DNA of 64,000 nucleotides from Actinocrinis sp035605935 (GTDB taxonomy: Bacteria > Actinomycetota > Actinomycetes > Streptomycetales > Catenulisporaceae), in assembly GCF_035605935.1 (NCBI RefSeq), contig NZ_DATNGK010000257.1, positions 9,171 through 73,170 on the forward strand. Reading direction: 5' to 3'. Shown here piece after piece: positions 16,693 through 25,431 of this stretch (its first letter is position 1; each line of letters starts with the position of its first letter). Position numbers and translations under genes: made by a program. The notes under the pieces are model-generated. The model searched no databases, was not told the origin of the DNA, and worked only from the letters and a program-made list of their open reading frames with translations.

Positions 16693-18717
16693 ATGTCGGG
16701 TCAGATGGCAGAGACCGCCGCGGATCTCGCGCCGCTCGAGGAGAACGCCGGCCGGGTGCGGCTGGTGTTCGCCGGCGTGATGCTCGGCATGTTCCTGGCT
16801 GCCCTGGACCAGACGATCGTGTCCACCGCGCTGCCGACCATCGTCAGCGACCTGGGCGGGGCGAACCACCTGTCCTGGGTGGTCACCGCGTACATGCTGG
16901 CCTCGACCGCGACCACGCCGCTGTGGGGGAAGCTCGGCGACCTGTTCGGCCGCAAGACCGTCTTCCAGGTCTGCATCGTCATCTTCCTGGCCGGCTCGGT
17001 GCTGTGCGGGATCGCGCACAACATGACGGAACTGATCGCCTTCCGGGCGTTCCAGGGCATCGGCGGTGGCGGGCTGATGGTGCTCGCCATGGCGGTGATC
17101 GCGGACGTTGTGCCGCCCCGGGACCGCGGCCGGTACCAGGGCGTCATCGGGGCCGTCTTCGGCGTTTCGTCTGTGCTCGGGCCGCTGCTCGGCGGCTTCC
17201 TGGTGGACAACCTGTCCTGGCGCTGGGTGTTCTACGTCAACCTGCCGGTCGGCGTGGTGGCTCTGGGCGTCATCGCGGCCGCGTTGCGGACCAAGGCGCC
17301 GAAGGAGCGGCCGCGGATCGACTACGCCGGCACCTCGCTGCTCGCCGCCGCATCGACCTGCCTGGTGCTGATCACCAGCCTCGGCGGCAGCACTTGGGCC
17401 TGGAACTCGGTGGAGGTGTGGGGCTGCGGGATCGGCGCGGTGGTGCTGCTGTCCGGGTTCGTACTCGTGGAGCAGCGCGTCGTGGAGCCGGTGCTGCCGC
17501 TGCGCCTGTTCCGCAACCCGGTGTTCTCGATGAGCTCGGCGATCGGGTTTGTGGTCGGCCTGTGTATGTTCGGCGCGCTCTCGTTCATCCCGCTGTTCAT
17601 GCAGGTGGTCAACGGCAACTCGCCGACCGTGTCCGGACTGCGGCTGCTGCCGCTGATGGGCGGATTGCTGATCGCGTCGATCGGCAGCGGACAGCTGATC
17701 AGTAGGACCGGCAAATATAAGATCTATCCGATCGTCGGCGCGGCTCTGATGGCGGTCGGGCTCTATCTACTCTCTCGAATCGACGATCACTCAAGCGCGA
17801 CACTCATGGGCATCGACATGGCGGTGTTCGGCTTCGGCCTGGGCCTGACCATGCAAGTACTGATCATCGCGGTGCAGAACACGGTGGACTACGCCGACCT
17901 CGGCACGGCGACCTCCGGCGCCACCTACTTCCGGTCGATCGGCGGTTCGTTCGGCGCGTCGATCTTCGGCACGATCCTGAACAACCAGCTGCGCTCGAAG
18001 GTGACCGGCGGGCTGACCACCGGCACGCTCCCGCGCGACTTCCCGGTGCAGCGCGCGCTCGAATCGCCGACCTCGGTCCACCAGCTGCCGCACGCGCAGT
18101 CCGCACCGTTCCTGCACATCTTCGCGCTGTCGATGCAAACGGTGTTCCTGATCGCGGTGCCGATCACGCTCGTCGCCTTCGTGCTCACGCTCTTCCTGCG
18201 CGAAGTGCCGCTGCGTGGCGCTACCGCGTCGCCGGAGCTCGGCGAGGCCACCGGCCTGCCGACCTTCCGCAGCTCGCTGGACGAGATCGAGCGCGCGCTG
18301 ACCAGGCTGACCAGCCGGCAGAACCTGTGGGACCGGTACGAAGCCGTCATCGAGCGCGCCGGGGTGGCCATCACCATCCCGCAGGCGTACGGCATGTTCC
18401 GGCTCTACCACGTCGGTCCGATCACCGACGAGGCGGCGGCTCGGCGGCTCGGCGTGCCGGTCGAACAGGTCCGCGCGAAGATCGACGGGATCATCGCGAG
18501 CGGTTTCGCGCAGCGCGACGCGACCGGTCTGGTCACGCTGACGCCGGCCGGCGTGCAAATCATCGACCAGCTCTCCAGCGCGCGCTCGGAGATCCTGCAG
18601 GAGCAGCTGGCCGGCTGGTCGCCTGAGCAGCACGCGGACCTGTTGGCGATGCTGCGCCACCTCGCCGACAACTCGCTGGACGCGCCGAACCGGGACGTGA
18701 TGTCACGTCAGAGCTGA
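16693..18717 (+). CDS. DHA2-type MFS drug exporter with a C-terminal MarR-like domain
   Basis: A 674-residue protein. The first 500 residues form a 14-helix DHA2/EmrB-QacA exporter: motif C-like segments (VLGPLLGGFLVD), motif A (GKLGDLFGRKTVF) and the antiporter motif D1 near the start (LAALDQTIVSTALPTIV). After the last helix (ITLVAFVLTLFL) a soluble region of about 160 residues contains a winged-helix, MarR-like pattern (DEAAARRLGVPVEQVRAKI, GFAQRDATGLVTLTPAG). The ATG at 16693 follows GGAGG with a 5-base spacer. The substrate is unknown. Its last 10 bases overlap the converging thioesterase gene. Similar fusions exist in actinobacteria, so the tail is not a sequencing artefact. Confidence 0.9.
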   Translation: MSGQMAETAADLAPLEENAGRVRLVFAGVMLGMFLAALDQTIVSTALPTIVSDLGGANHLSWVVTAYMLASTATTPLWGKLGDLFGRKTVFQVCIVIFLAGSVLCGIAHNMTELIAFRAFQGIGGGGLMVLAMAVIADVVPPRDRGRYQGVIGAVFGVSSVLGPLLGGFLVDNLSWRWVFYVNLPVGVVALGVIAAALRTKAPKERPRIDYAGTSLLAAASTCLVLITSLGGSTWAWNSVEVWGCGIGAVVLLSGFVLVEQRVVEPVLPLRLFRNPVFSMSSAIGFVVGLCMFGALSFIPLFMQVVNGNSPTVSGLRLLPLMGGLLIASIGSGQLISRTGKYKIYPIVGAALMAVGLYLLSRIDDHSSATLMGIDMAVFGFGLGLTMQVLIIAVQNTVDYADLGTATSGATYFRSIGGSFGASIFGTILNNQLRSKVTGGLTTGTLPRDFPVQRALESPTSVHQLPHAQSAPFLHIFALSMQTVFLIAVPITLVAFVLTLFLREVPLRGATASPELGEATGLPTFRSSLDEIERALTRLTSRQNLWDRYEAVIERAGVAITIPQAYGMFRLYHVGPITDEAAARRLGVPVEQVRAKIDGIIASGFAQRDATGLVTLTPAGVQIIDQLSSARSEILQEQLAGWSPEQHADLLAMLRHLADNSLDAPNRDVMSRQS

Positions 18718-19148
18718 GTTACCGCAGCGCGCAATCCGTCAGACCATGGCGTGGGACGCAAATCTCCGCGCGTGACCTTCACGATGGTGCGGGTACCGCG
18801 CGCATGCTCGACCTGCTCACCATCGTCGCCCTCAGACAGGCAACGGAACGTATACACCGCGCTGGTCCGGCCGAGCCGACCGAGTCCGACCTCGATGACG
18901 AGTTCGCCGCGCTCGCGGGTGAACGGCCGCAGGAACTCGATCTCGTAGTGCTTGACCACGACATAGCTGTCCGAGGGATCAAGCCCGGTCAGCGAGTGGT
19001 AGAGCGCGGTCATGGCGCGCTCCACATGGATCGCGTAGCGCGCGTTGTGCAGGACGCCCACCATGTCGAGCTCGTCGAACCAGACCGTGGACCGGAGCAC
19101 GTAGAGCGGCTTGTCCGGCGAATCGGCGCTCGTGGTCTCGCTGCTCAT
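18708..19148 (-). CDS. Hot-dog fold acyl-CoA thioesterase (4HBT/YbgC-like)
   Basis: A 146-residue hot-dog protein. The N-terminal catalytic segment FDELDMVGVLHNARY matches the YbgC/4HBT pattern with the key aspartate, followed by VVVKHYEIEFLRPFTRE. It would hydrolyse an acyl-CoA; the acyl group is unknown. The ATG at 19148 overlaps the stop of the upstream DUF1707 gene as ATGA, so the two are translationally coupled; an ATG 5 codons earlier is also possible. Confidence 0.83.
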   Translation of the reverse strand: MSSETTSADSPDKPLYVLRSTVWFDELDMVGVLHNARYAIHVERAMTALYHSLTGLDPSDSYVVVKHYEIEFLRPFTRERGELVIEVGLGRLGRTSAVYTFRCLSEGDDGEQVEHARGTRTIVKVTRGDLRPTPWSDGLRAAVTQL

Positions 19149-19801
19149 CGGCCCTTGAGCCATTTCTTCTTCGGACCTTTGCTCTCGACGCTGCCGAATA
19201 CCGCGACGCCCTGTACGTGCACGACCGGCGTCTCCGGGCCGAATTGTGTGCCGGGTCTGGCGGCAAGCTTGCGCGATCCGAAGATCGCACTGCCTTCGTC
19301 GTGCAGAATGACGCCCTCGGGCACCCGGATGATGACTTCGCCGAACACAGCGTTCGCGATGATGGTGACCTCGCGCTGCTCCAGCATGGCCTCGGTCAGG
19401 TCCAGTTCCACCGAGCCGAAGATGGCGCGCGCGTTGAGGCCGGAGCGCACAATCCATCGGCCGGTCCGCTTCGTCTCGCTGAAGAGGGCGACCACCGGTT
19501 CTCCGCCGCTGTAGCGCGTCGCGGCATCCGCGGCGGACAGGTCGGCGAGCCCGGCGCCAGGAGATGTGGCGGTGGCGGTCGGCGGCGCGAACACGACCGG
19601 CAGATCAGCCACAAGCGGCCGCAGTTCCCCCATCGTCTTCGCTCCGTACACGGCCTCGAGCCGCTCGCTGTGCTCCTCGGAACTCAGCCGGCCCTCCGCA
19701 AAGGCCCGGCCCAGCAGTTCGGCGACGTGTTCGCGGTCGGCGTCGGAGGCGCGTAGGCCGAGGCTGCGGTCTTCCGGGCCACGCATCGCAGGAGAAGTCA
19801 C
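19145..19801 (-). CDS. DUF1707 protein with LiaF-like C-terminal domain
   Basis: A 218-residue protein. The N-terminal DUF1707 helical motif (LRASDADREHVAELLGRAFAEGRLSSEEHSERLE) is followed by a beta-rich region like the cell-wall-stress LiaF C-terminal domain (AIFGSVELDL, NAVFGEVIIRVPEGV, VAVFGSVESKG). It has no membrane helix. DUF1707 proteins are actinobacterial and tied loosely to envelope stress or development. A GTG at 19801 is the likely start; no good ribosome site is seen. The gene is coupled to the thioesterase and diverges from the fumarase gene. Confidence 0.8.
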   Translation of the reverse strand: MTSPAMRGPEDRSLGLRASDADREHVAELLGRAFAEGRLSSEEHSERLEAVYGAKTMGELRPLVADLPVVFAPPTATATSPGAGLADLSAADAATRYSGGEPVVALFSETKRTGRWIVRSGLNARAIFGSVELDLTEAMLEQREVTIIANAVFGEVIIRVPEGVILHDEGSAIFGSRKLAARPGTQFGPETPVVHVQGVAVFGSVESKGPKKKWLKGR

Positions 19802-19916
19802 GTCGCTACGCTACCCGGCGCGAGGCGCGGAACGCGCGGGCATAGGCTTCCTTTGTAGTCGGCAACGCCGCGAGGCTGCGGGCTCGTTAAGACGTACGGT
19901 CACAGGAGGCTTGTTC

Positions 19917-21566
19917 ATGCCCGAGTTCGCTTATTCAGATCTGCTGCCGCTCGGGCCGGACGAGACCGAGTATCGGCTGCTGACGAGCGAGGGCGTCTCG
20001 ACGGTATCCGCGGCCGGCCGAACCTTCCTGCAGGTCGAGCCGTCGGCGCTGCGACTGCTGACCGAAACGGCGATGCACGACATCGCGCACTACCTGCGGC
20101 CGGCGCACCTCACGCAGCTCGCCTCGATCATGAACGACGCCGAGGCCTCGCCGAACGACCGGTTCGTCGCGCTCGACTTGTTGAAGAACGCGAATATCGC
20201 GGCCGGCGGCGTGCTGCCGATGTGCCAGGACACTGGAACCGCGATCGTGATGGGTAAGCGCGGGCAGAACGTGCTGACCGACGGCGGCGATGAGGCGCAT
20301 ATCGCGCAGGGCGTGTATGACGCCTACACCCGGCTGAACCTGCGGTACTCGCAGATGGCCCCGCTGACCATGTGGGAAGAGAAGAACACCGGCTCCAACC
20401 TTCCGGCGCAGATCGAGCTGTACGCCGCGTCCGGATCCGCGTACAAGTTCCTGTTCATGGCGAAGGGCGGGGGCTCGGCGAACAAGTCCTTCCTCTATCA
20501 GGAGACGAAGGCGGTGCTGAACCCGAAGGCGATGCTGCGGTTCCTCGAGGAGAAGATCCGCTCGCTCGGGACCTCGGCCTGCCCGCCCTACCACCTGGCG
20601 ATCGTGGTCGGCGGCACGTCCGCGGAGTACGCGCTCAAGACGGCCAAATACGCCTCAGCGAAGTACCTGGACGGCCTGCCAACCGAGGGCTCGATGCTGG
20701 CGCACGGCTTCCGGGACCTGGAACTGGAGGCCGAGGTGCTGGAACTGACCCGGCACATCGGGATCGGCGCGCAGTTCGGCGGAAAGTACTTCTGCCACGA
20801 CGTGCGGGTGATCCGGCTGCCGCGGCACGGCGCGTCCTGCCCGGTGGCGATTGCGGTCTCCTGCTCCGCGGACCGACAGGCGCTGGGAAAGATCACCGCT
20901 GAAGGCGTGTTCCTGGAGCAGCTGGAGACCGACCCGGCGCGCTATCTGCCCGAGACGACCGATGAACACCTAGACGATGACGTAGTACGCGTCGACCTGA
21001 ACCGACCGATGAGCGAGGTACGCGCGGAGTTGGCGAAGTACCCGGTCAAGACGCGCCTGTCACTGTCGGGGACGCTCGTAGTTGCGCGAGACATCGCGCA
21101 CGCGAAGCTCAAGGAGTTGCTGGACGCGGGCAAGCCGCTGCCGCAATACATCAAGGATCATCCGGTTTATTACGCCGGACCGGCTAAGACTCCGGAGGGC
21201 TACGCCTCGGGCTCCTTCGGTCCGACGACGGCCGGACGGATGGATTCGTACGTTGATCAGTTCCAGGCCGCGGGCGGCTCATACGTGATGCTGGCCAAGG
21301 GCAACCGCAGCAAGCAGGTCACCGAGGCGTGCAAGGAGCACGGCGGTTTCTACCTCGGTTCGATCGGCGGCCCGGCGGCTCGGCTGGCCCAGGACTGCAT
21401 CAAGCACGTCGAAGTGCTCGACTACGCGGAGCTCGGCATGGAGGCGGTCTGGCGGATCGAGGTCGAGGACTTCCCGGCCTTCATCGTGGTCGATGACAAG
21501 GGCAACGACTTCTTCACCAACCCGGGCGACGACAAGCCGTTGCTGCGGATCGGGCAGCGACCCTGA
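19917..21566 (+). CDS. fum: Class I (Fe-S) fumarate hydratase
   Basis: A 549-residue class I fumarase, the TCA-cycle hydratase using a labile [4Fe-4S] cluster. Cluster-ligand candidates are C103 (PMCQDTGTA), C222 (SACPPYH) and C316 (SCSADR); their spacing equals that of the Leishmania enzyme ligands C133/C252/C346, as I recall them. KGGGSANK and GGTSAEYAL are also typical. The ATG at 19917 has AGGAGG 7 bases upstream, so the longer open frame is not used. It is not related to the class II FumC found in many actinobacteria. Confidence 0.95.
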   Translation: MPEFAYSDLLPLGPDETEYRLLTSEGVSTVSAAGRTFLQVEPSALRLLTETAMHDIAHYLRPAHLTQLASIMNDAEASPNDRFVALDLLKNANIAAGGVLPMCQDTGTAIVMGKRGQNVLTDGGDEAHIAQGVYDAYTRLNLRYSQMAPLTMWEEKNTGSNLPAQIELYAASGSAYKFLFMAKGGGSANKSFLYQETKAVLNPKAMLRFLEEKIRSLGTSACPPYHLAIVVGGTSAEYALKTAKYASAKYLDGLPTEGSMLAHGFRDLELEAEVLELTRHIGIGAQFGGKYFCHDVRVIRLPRHGASCPVAIAVSCSADRQALGKITAEGVFLEQLETDPARYLPETTDEHLDDDVVRVDLNRPMSEVRAELAKYPVKTRLSLSGTLVVARDIAHAKLKELLDAGKPLPQYIKDHPVYYAGPAKTPEGYASGSFGPTTAGRMDSYVDQFQAAGGSYVMLAKGNRSKQVTEACKEHGGFYLGSIGGPAARLAQDCIKHVEVLDYAELGMEAVWRIEVEDFPAFIVVDDKGNDFFTNPGDDKPLLRIGQRP

Positions 21567-21623
21567 TAAAACAGCAGCCGAGCGGCTGGTGAATTCAATA
21601 CCGAATCAGGCGGGGGGCGCGTC

Positions 21624-22667
21624 GTGGCGCAAAGTGATCCGTGGGCGGTCGCCGGGCCGCAGAGCCCGTCCGAGGAGGCGCCGTCCAGCTGGGCGCAGCC
21701 TGCGGCGCCGCACAGCAGGCCGAACCAGTTGTACGTCGTGGTCGCGGTGCTCTTTTTCGTGGCGGCGGCAATGCATCCGGTCTGGCTGGCCATCGCTCCA
21801 ACCAACAGTCTCATCGACCGGTACATGTTCGCCTTTCCGAATGAGGACGCGAACAAGGGTTACGTGCTACTGCTCTTCGCGGCGGTCGGCACGCTCGTTC
21901 TGATACGACGCAGCCGAGTGTTCGGGCTTGGACTCGCCATCGCGCTGCCGCTGACCTGGTTGGCAACCGATCCGAGCAATTTCCGGCCGTCCCTCTTCAC
22001 GAGATCGGCAGACGAGCGCACGGCCATGATCGTCTTCATCTCGTTCGAATTGGCCACGATGGCAGCCGCTGGCTTTGCCGGGTTCGCGCTGCGCGACCTG
22101 CTGCGGCGCGAGCCGCCCGCCGCAATCACCGAGCGCGCGCAAAAGCGCGCGATCAGGGTCCTGTGCCTCGGCTGGGGAGCTGTTCTCGGCGGTGGGCTGT
22201 GGCTGATTTCCGGCCTTATGAGCTGGCGCGTGGACCACTACGGCCTGGCAGAACTCGGCCAGCTGCACACTTACTACTGCTGCGACTGGACCGCCCACAC
22301 CAACTTCGGCAAGGCGGGCGTACTCGCTAGTTTCGTCGTGGCCGCCGGGTTCGCGGTCGCGGCCGGGTTTGTCCGGTCGCGCGCCCTGTCCGCGGCGTGG
22401 CTGCTCGGCCCGTTCTTGTTTAAGGCGGCGGAACTCCCCGACATCGGCATCCGCGCGATCTTCCCCAGCCAGTCCCTACTCGGCTGGAATGTGGCGCAGC
22501 TGTATTCGAACTATGTGGTCACGACCACCCTGCTGGCAGGATTCTGGTTGGCGCTCGGCGGCACGCTGATTGTCGTTATCGCGGCCTGCCTGCGCCTGCG
22601 CATCGGTCGACAATCAGCGGGACCTTACGCACAGGCTCTGGAAAGCGCGATCGGCCAACAGCCGTAG
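21624..22667 (+). CDS. Polytopic membrane protein of unknown function
   Basis: A 347-residue protein with a hydrophilic Pro/Ser-rich N-terminus of about 35 residues and roughly seven or eight hydrophobic helices (for example YVVVAVLFFVAAAMHPVWLAI, VLLLFAAVGTLVLI, AGVLASFVVAAGFAVAAGFV). No known motif was recognised. It starts with GTG 57 bases after the fumarase stop and runs in the same direction, so co-transcription is possible. Confidence 0.7.
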   Translation: MAQSDPWAVAGPQSPSEEAPSSWAQPAAPHSRPNQLYVVVAVLFFVAAAMHPVWLAIAPTNSLIDRYMFAFPNEDANKGYVLLLFAAVGTLVLIRRSRVFGLGLAIALPLTWLATDPSNFRPSLFTRSADERTAMIVFISFELATMAAAGFAGFALRDLLRREPPAAITERAQKRAIRVLCLGWGAVLGGGLWLISGLMSWRVDHYGLAELGQLHTYYCCDWTAHTNFGKAGVLASFVVAAGFAVAAGFVRSRALSAAWLLGPFLFKAAELPDIGIRAIFPSQSLLGWNVAQLYSNYVVTTTLLAGFWLALGGTLIVVIAACLRLRIGRQSAGPYAQALESAIGQQP

Positions 22668-22673
22668 TGGAAG

Positions 22674-22714
22674 CAGGCCGGGCCGGGACGCACGAAGCGT
22701 ACCGGCCCGACCTG
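22674..22714. terminator. Bidirectional hairpin terminator between convergent genes
   Basis: CAGG-c-CGGGCCGG (22674-22686) pairs with CCGGCCCG-a-CCTG (22702-22714) around a 15-base loop, with a single internal mismatch. It lies between the stops of the membrane-protein and SLT genes. Confidence 0.55.
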
Positions 22715-22763
22715 TGTCAAGCTGCTGCGTTAAACGTTACCGCACGGCCAAAGCCTGATCGGC

Positions 22764-23393
22764 TTAGTACCAGTTGTGCGCTTCCCAGAAGGACTGCGCC
22801 GAACACGGCGAGCCATAACGCTCGTCCATGTAGTTCAGCGTCCACTTGATCTGGGTGACCGGGTTGTCGCGCCAGTCGGAGCCCGCGGATGCCATCTTGT
22901 AGCCGGGTAGCGCCTGGCCGAGGCCGTACGCACCGCTGGACGGGTTCGTCGCGTGGACGTCCCAACCCGACTCGCGGGTGACGATCCAGTCGAAGCAGCC
23001 GAACTGGCCGGACGGCACGATGCGCTCGGCGATCTGGTACGCGCTCAGACCCGCGTAGGGGTCGACATGCGTGACCACCGGGGCCGGCTTGGTGGTCGCC
23101 GGAGCCGGGGCCGCGGCCTTGGTGGTCGCGGGCGGCGTCGGCTTCGCGCTCGAGGGCGACGCGGACGGCGTCACGCTGGCGCTGGCACTTGGTGATGCCG
23201 GGAGCGTGGGCGCCTGCACTGCGATACGGGCAACATGTGCCACCGGCGCAGTAGACGCATTCGCATTCGACGCAGTGGCAGCGATGCCGCCGATGATGGC
23301 GCCGGTCACTGCGGTGCACGACGCGGCGGTTACCGCGATTTTGTGCTTGTGCGCTGATATGGACTCGGGTATGGACAGGCGGAGCCTGGGCAC
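22764..23393 (-). CDS. Secreted lytic-transglycosylase-fold protein
   Basis: A 209-residue exported protein. A basic start and hydrophobic segment (about residues 18-45, VTAASCTAVTGAIIGGIAATASNANA) form a signal peptide or anchor, then an Ala/Pro/Thr/Ser-rich linker (50-108), then a compact C-terminal SLT-like domain: FDWIVTRESGWDVHATN with catalytic-position E141, GAYGLGQALP and TLNYMDERYGSPCSAQSFW. It would cleave or bind peptidoglycan in growth or resuscitation. The GTG at 23393 has GGAAGG 6 bases upstream. It is preceded by a gene-free stretch of over 400 bases. Confidence 0.86.
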   Translation of the reverse strand: MPRLRLSIPESISAHKHKIAVTAASCTAVTGAIIGGIAATASNANASTAPVAHVARIAVQAPTLPASPSASASVTPSASPSSAKPTPPATTKAAAPAPATTKPAPVVTHVDPYAGLSAYQIAERIVPSGQFGCFDWIVTRESGWDVHATNPSSGAYGLGQALPGYKMASAGSDWRDNPVTQIKWTLNYMDERYGSPCSAQSFWEAHNWY

Positions 23394-23615
23394 AAAAAGC
23401 CTTCCGTCTGCCGGCGGGCATGGCGAAGCCGCGGCCGCTCAGGCCGCGCTGTGACTCTGCTCTGCCATGCGCGCTCGGCGCCTCGCCCCTTTTGACTCGT
23501 GCCCGCGGCGGAAGTACACACCTTCGGGTGGCGCGCCGGGTCGGTTCGCTTCATTGCTGGGAGAACCCGGTGCGGGGGGCCTGACGAACCAAGACACTGC
23601 CTGATTGTTGGCGCA

Positions 23616-23641
23616 AACCCCAAATCTTTCAGATGTGGGTT
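23616..23641. promoter_or_regulatory. Imperfect inverted repeat upstream of the SLT gene
   Basis: AACCCCAAATCT (23616-23627) and AGATGTGGGTT (23631-23641) are near-complementary around a 3-base spacer, in an AT-richer segment about 225 bases before the start at 23393. It may be an operator or an RNA hairpin in the leader. Confidence 0.35.
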
Positions 23642-23726
23642 AAATCACACCAATTACACCGTCTGTGGACGTCCGTTAACGCTTCGTCGAGCCGGACCAG
23701 GTCAGCTGGATGATCAAAAACTGCGC

Positions 23727-23755
23727 AAAAAGCCCCGGGAATCGCTTCCCGGGGC
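23727..23755 (-). terminator. Rho-independent terminator of the phoH-like gene
   Basis: On the minus strand a perfect 10-bp stem GCCCCGGGAA / TTCCCGGGGC with a 4-base loop is followed directly by TTTTT. It lies about 80 bases after the phoH-like stop and is the only classical stem plus U-tract seen in the window. Confidence 0.88.
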
Positions 23756-23763
23756 CGTGATTT

Positions 23764-23779
23764 TGTGGCGTGGGTCACA
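23764..23779. promoter_or_regulatory. CRP-like site
   Basis: TGTGGCGTGGGTCACA fits GTG-N6-G-N-CAC, the consensus I recall for Streptomyces Crp. It lies between the phoH-like stop and its terminator, some 370 bases before the SLT start, so its role is unclear. Confidence 0.3.
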
Positions 23780-23834
23780 TAACGAGGTGTCCCTCGGATC
23801 TGCGAGCCCGCGCGCGGACGCGATCAAACCACGA

Positions 23835-25172
23835 TCAGACCGACAAATCCTCCAACATTTCGGTCACCAGAGCGGCGATAGGCGAGCGCTCAGAGCGCGT
23901 CAGGGTCACGTGCGCGAACAGCGGGTGACCCTTCAGCTTCTCCACGACCGCCACCACACCGTCGTAGCGGCCGACGCGCAGGTTGTCGCGCTGCGCCACA
24001 TCGTGGGTCAGCACGATCCGCGAGCCGGAGCCAATCCGGGAGAGCACGGTGAGCAGCACGTTGCGTTCCAGGGACTGCGCCTCGTCCACGATCACGAAGG
24101 AGTCGTGCAGCGATCGGCCGCGGATGTGGGTGAGCGGCAGGACTTCGAGCATGCCGCGATCCACCACCTCGTCGATCACGTCGCTCGTGGTCAACGCGCC
24201 GAGGGTGTCGAAGACCGCCTGGCCCCAGGGGTTCATCTTCTCCCCCTCGGTGCCGGGCAGGTAGCCGAGGTCCTGACCGCCGACCGCGTACAACGGCCGG
24301 AAGACGACGACCTTGCGGTGCTGGCGGCGCTCCATGACCGCCTCAAGGCCCGCGCACAGCGCCAGCGCCGACTTGCCGGTGCCGGCCCGGCCGCCGAGCG
24401 AGACGATGCCGACCTCCGGGTCGAGCAGCAGGTCGAGCGCGATCCGCTGCTCCGCGGAGCGGCCGTGCAGCCCGAAGGCCTCACGATCGCCGCGCACCAG
24501 CCGCACCTGCTTGTCCGCGGTCACCCGCCCCAGCGCCTTGCCCCGCTCGGAGACCAGCACCAGGCCGGTGTGGCACGGCAGGTCGGCGGCTTCGGCGATC
24601 TCCGCCCGCCCGTCCTCGAAGAGCCGGTCCACCACATTGCCGCCGATCTCGAGCTCGGCCATGCCGGTGTAGCCCGAGGTGATCGCCAGTTCCGCCTGGT
24701 ACTCCTCGGCCGGCAGACCTACCGCGGCGGCCTTCACCCGCAGCGGCAGGTCCTTGGAGACCAAGGTCACCTGCTTGCCCTCGGCCTCCAAGTTCTTGGC
24801 CACCGAGAGGATGCGGGTGTCGTTGTCCGGGGATGCGGCCGCGGGACGGAATCCCGGCGGCAGCACGGTCGGGTCGGTGTGGTTGAGCTCGACACGCAAG
24901 GTGCCGTCCGCGGTCCCGATCGGAATGGGCGCGTCGAGGCGCCCGTGCTTCACGCGCAACTCGTCGAGCATCCGCAGCGCGGAGCGCGCGAAGTATCCGA
25001 GTTCGGGGTGGTGGCGCTTGCCTTCGAGTTCGCTGACGACCACGAGCGGGATGACCACTTCGTGTTCGTCAAAGCGGGTGAGCGCGGCCGGGTCCGCGAG
25101 GAGGACGCTGGTGTCCAGCACGAAAGTGCGCCGTTCGGGACGGGCGGAACGGCGCTTGGGTGTAACGGCCAC
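23835..25172 (-). CDS. PhoH2-type PIN domain-PhoH ATPase
   Basis: A 445-residue fusion of an N-terminal PIN nuclease domain (D20 in FVLDTSVLLAD, later acidic residues in SPDNDTRIL) and a C-terminal PhoH ATPase (Walker A GRAGTGKS at 261-268, Walker B FVIVDEAQ, then LTHDVAQRD). The mycobacterial relative PhoH2 is an RNA helicase/RNase, so a role in RNA turnover is likely. The GTG at 25172 follows GGAG with about 9 bases between. A strong terminator follows the gene. Confidence 0.92.
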   Translation of the reverse strand: MAVTPKRRSARPERRTFVLDTSVLLADPAALTRFDEHEVVIPLVVVSELEGKRHHPELGYFARSALRMLDELRVKHGRLDAPIPIGTADGTLRVELNHTDPTVLPPGFRPAAASPDNDTRILSVAKNLEAEGKQVTLVSKDLPLRVKAAAVGLPAEEYQAELAITSGYTGMAELEIGGNVVDRLFEDGRAEIAEAADLPCHTGLVLVSERGKALGRVTADKQVRLVRGDREAFGLHGRSAEQRIALDLLLDPEVGIVSLGGRAGTGKSALALCAGLEAVMERRQHRKVVVFRPLYAVGGQDLGYLPGTEGEKMNPWGQAVFDTLGALTTSDVIDEVVDRGMLEVLPLTHIRGRSLHDSFVIVDEAQSLERNVLLTVLSRIGSGSRIVLTHDVAQRDNLRVGRYDGVVAVVEKLKGHPLFAHVTLTRSERSPIAALVTEMLEDLSV

Positions 25173-25431
25173 TTAGCACGACTCCCTGTGGCGCGCCGTG
25201 CCCGGCGCGCCCTGAACGAGGGTGGGAATTGCACACCGGTCACAACGGTAAGGAAGGGGGGCGGCTCCAGGCGAGGAGTTTTCGGCTGATCACCGGACCG
25301 TGCGCGGCAGCCTCACGAGGTCTGCCAGCGGGGCCGGTGTCACACGTCATACCAGGGCATTACCCCTTGCGGCCTATGTGAAAACGGTCTCCGGCCTGGC
25401 CTGCAGCGCAGTCCTCGGACGTGTGAGCGCG

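Larger units (their letters stand above)
23394..23834. other. Long gene-free region upstream of the SLT gene
   Basis: About 440 bases with no credible gene. Reading leftward it holds a CRP-like site (23764-23779), the phoH terminator (23727-23755), a relatively AT-rich part with an inverted repeat (23616-23641) and a GC-rich leader next to the SLT start. The transcript leader could be long and structured, but the c-di-AMP riboswitch sequence core was not found. Confidence 0.5.

Noticed and set aside
23394..23726. Possible c-di-AMP (ydaO-type) riboswitch before the SLT gene
   Set aside because: The position and gene class fit, but the conserved GGGGUGAAUC-type and CCGUCAGCUAACC-type cores could not be found on the minus strand.
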